A stretch of 7,540 nucleotides of DNA from an uncultured Burkholderiales bacterium (GTDB lineage Bacteria; Pseudomonadota; Gammaproteobacteria; Burkholderiales; Burkholderiaceae_C). The DNA is taken from NCBI GenBank assembly GCA_903952885.1, contig CAJBHE010000239.1:1-7540 (forward strand), written 5' to 3'. The translations under genes and the position numbers were made by a program. Below the pieces are notes generated by a model. That model worked only from the letters and a program-made list of their open reading frames with translations. It was not told the origin of the DNA and made no database searches. Position 1 is the stretch's first letter, and each line of letters opens with the position of its first letter. Shown here in pieces: positions 5,842 to 7,540 of the stretch.

Positions 5842-7540
5842 ATGACGACACACAACCTACTCATCGAACTCTTCGTGGAAGAGCTACCACCCAAAGCTTT
5901 GCAAAAGCTCGGCGACGCATTTGCAAATGTGTTGTTTGATCAACTCAAAGCACAAGGCCTGACGTCGGACAACTCGGTCGTGACTGCCTTCGCCTCGCCG
6001 CGTCGTTTGGCTGCGCACATTTCCGCCGTGTCCACATTGGCCGACGACAAAGCCGTGCAACAAAAACTCATGCCCGTCTCGGTGGGCTTTGATGCCAATG
6101 GCCACGCCACGCCTGCTTTGCTGAAAAAGCTGCAAGCGTTGGGCACTGGCCCCGAGGCTGTGTCGCAACTCAAGCGCTCACCCGATGGCAAAGCTGAGGC
6201 CTTGTTTTACGACAGCACTGTCAAAGGCGCGAGCTTGGCCGAAGGCTTGCAAAAAGCTTTGAGTGAGGCCATTGCCAAGTTGCCCATCCCGAAAGTAATG
6301 AGCTACCAGCTTGAAACTGACTGCGAGCTTCCGGGTTGGAGCAGCGTCAACTTTGTGCGCCCTGCGCACAGCTTGGTCGCTTTGCACGGCAGCACGGTGG
6401 TGCCTGTCAAAGCCTTGGGGCTGACTGCTGGTAACAGCACACAAGGCCACCGCTTTGAAGCCAAGGTGTCCCCCGTGGTGCTGGCCACCGCCGATGCGTA
6501 TGCTGACACGCTTGCCAACGACGGTGCCGTCATTGCCAGTTACCAAGAACGCAGCCGCAACATGATTCGGCAACTTCGAGCCAAAGCACGCCTCTTCAAA
6601 GCGGTGCTGGAAGTTGAGCAAGGTATGCAAATGCTGTCCGATGCTGAAGTGGAAGAAGCGCTGCTTGACAATGCATTGGTTCAAGAAGTTACTGCCTTGG
6701 TCGAGCGCCCCAACGTGTTGGTGTGCGAGTTTGAAAAGCAATTCCTCGACGTCCCCCAAGAGTGCCTCATCCTCACGATGAAGGCCAACCAAAAATACTT
6801 TCCCTTGCTGGACGGAGCAGGCAAGCTGACCCACCAGTTTTTGGTGGTCAGCAACATCACGCCAGATGACGCCTCTGCGGTGATTGGGGGCAACGAGCGC
6901 GTGGTGCGTCCTCGTTTGGCTGATGCCAAATTCTTCTTTGACCAAGACCGCAAAAAGACACTCGCTTCGCGTGTGGAAGGCCTGGCCAAGGTGGTGTATC
7001 ACAACAAACTCGGCACTCAAGGCGAGCGCACCGACCGCGTGCGCGCCATCGCCAAAGGCATTGCGGCCTTACTGCCGCAAGCCAAAGACGCCAGATTTAC
7101 AGATGAGGTCGACACCGCTGCGCAGCTAGCTAAAACCGATTTGCTGACCGATATGGTGGGCGAGTTCCCAGAGCTGCAAGGCATCATGGGCGGCTACTAC
7201 GCCCGTCACGATGGCTTGAGTGAGGACGTGGCGCAAGCCATTGAAGACCATTACAAACCCCGTTTCGCTGGCGACACGTTGCCACGCAACACGGTGGGTG
7301 TGGTGGTGGCCTTGGCCGATAAGCTCGAAACTTTAGTAGGCATGTTTGGCATTGGCAATTTGCCGACGGGCGACAAAGACCCGTTCGCTTTGCGTCGTCA
7401 CGCTTTGGGCGTGGTTCGCATGCTGAGCGAAGCCAATTTGCATGTCGGCTTGGATGCGTTGATCGCACAAGCCATCCCCGCGTTTGGCGACAAAATCACC
7501 GACCCTTCGGCTGCATTGACTTCGTTCATTTACGACCGCC
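5842..7540 (+). CDS. glyS: Glycyl-tRNA synthetase beta subunit (3' end outside window)
   Basis: The first 566 residues of GlyS, whose usual length is about 690-715. The frame is open to the window edge, so about 130-150 residues are missing, including most of the C-terminal anticodon-binding (DALR-like) region. GlyS binds and positions tRNA-Gly for the GlyQ catalytic subunit in the alpha2beta2 enzyme. Family landmarks appear in order: FVEELPPKAL (11-20), ASPRRLA (51-57), AKLPIPKVM (145-153), FVRPAHSLVALHG (171-183), GHRF (202-205), TMKANQKYFPL (312-322), the GNERVVRPRLADAKFFFDQD run (350-369), KTDLLTDMVGEFPELQGIMG (431-450), YARHDG (453-458) in the HD-domain region, PRFAGDTLP (473-481) and TGDKDPFALRR (509-519). 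No internal stop or frameshift is seen. The ATG has a modest AGGA site upstream. GC content is high (about 59% in 6001-6120). The long antisense frame at 6178-7020 is a shadow of this gene. Confidence 0.97.
   Translation, partial: MTTHNLLIELFVEELPPKALQKLGDAFANVLFDQLKAQGLTSDNSVVTAFASPRRLAAHISAVSTLADDKAVQQKLMPVSVGFDANGHATPALLKKLQALGTGPEAVSQLKRSPDGKAEALFYDSTVKGASLAEGLQKALSEAIAKLPIPKVMSYQLETDCELPGWSSVNFVRPAHSLVALHGSTVVPVKALGLTAGNSTQGHRFEAKVSPVVLATADAYADTLANDGAVIASYQERSRNMIRQLRAKARLFKAVLEVEQGMQMLSDAEVEEALLDNALVQEVTALVERPNVLVCEFEKQFLDVPQECLILTMKANQKYFPLLDGAGKLTHQFLVVSNITPDDASAVIGGNERVVRPRLADAKFFFDQDRKKTLASRVEGLAKVVYHNKLGTQGERTDRVRAIAKGIAALLPQAKDARFTDEVDTAAQLAKTDLLTDMVGEFPELQGIMGGYYARHDGLSEDVAQAIEDHYKPRFAGDTLPRNTVGVVVALADKLETLVGMFGIGNLPTGDKDPFALRRHALGVVRMLSEANLHVGLDALIAQAIPAFGDKITDPSAALTSFIYDR

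Noticed and set aside
6178..7020. 280-residue minus-strand open frame antisense to glyS
   Set aside because: glyS on the plus strand shows family motifs throughout this stretch; long antisense frames are common opposite GC-rich genes with biased codon use.

Overview
The window reads as chromosomal DNA of a betaproteobacterium, most likely Burkholderiales and probably Comamonadaceae (Limnohabitans/Rhodoferax-like). The rRNA tail, the CorC-Lnt-GlyQ-GlyS gene order and the wording of the proteins point there. The genus is inference from memory of these families, not from a search. Base composition is moderate: a hand count gives about 59% GC in 6001-6120 (glyS) but only about 37% in 541-660 (the metallo-hydrolase gene).

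Layout: (1) 1-430 is the distal end of a ribosomal RNA operon: the 3' end of 23S rRNA, a short spacer with two hairpins, 5S rRNA and a strong intrinsic terminator. No tRNA gene follows the 5S. (2) 442-1359, on the minus strand and converging on the rRNA operon, encodes a metallo-beta-lactamase-fold hydrolase with a complete metal-ligand set. (3) 1360-1588 is a 229-base divergent intergenic region with inverted repeats, a weak promoter candidate for the hydrolase and a good ribosome binding site for the next gene. (4) 1589-7540 is a run of five plus-strand genes: a GNAT acetyltransferase, corC, lnt, glyQ and glyS. glyS is cut off by the end of the window.

How the genes fit together: corC and lnt are separated by 4 bases and are almost certainly co-transcribed. 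This is a known envelope pairing of a CBS-domain CorC/YbeX protein with the last enzyme of lipoprotein maturation. glyQ and glyS encode the two subunits of the bacterial alpha2beta2 glycyl-tRNA synthetase and are 17 bases apart. The 64-base lnt-glyQ gap has no clear terminator, so the whole plus-strand block may be one transcription unit.

I found no evidence of a novel multi-gene system, mobile element, CRISPR array or phage gene. The window is mostly housekeeping. The parts least explained are the structured intergenic region 1360-1588, the AT-rich hydrolase gene beside the rRNA operon, the unassigned GNAT protein, and the weak ribosome binding sites of corC, lnt and glyQ.
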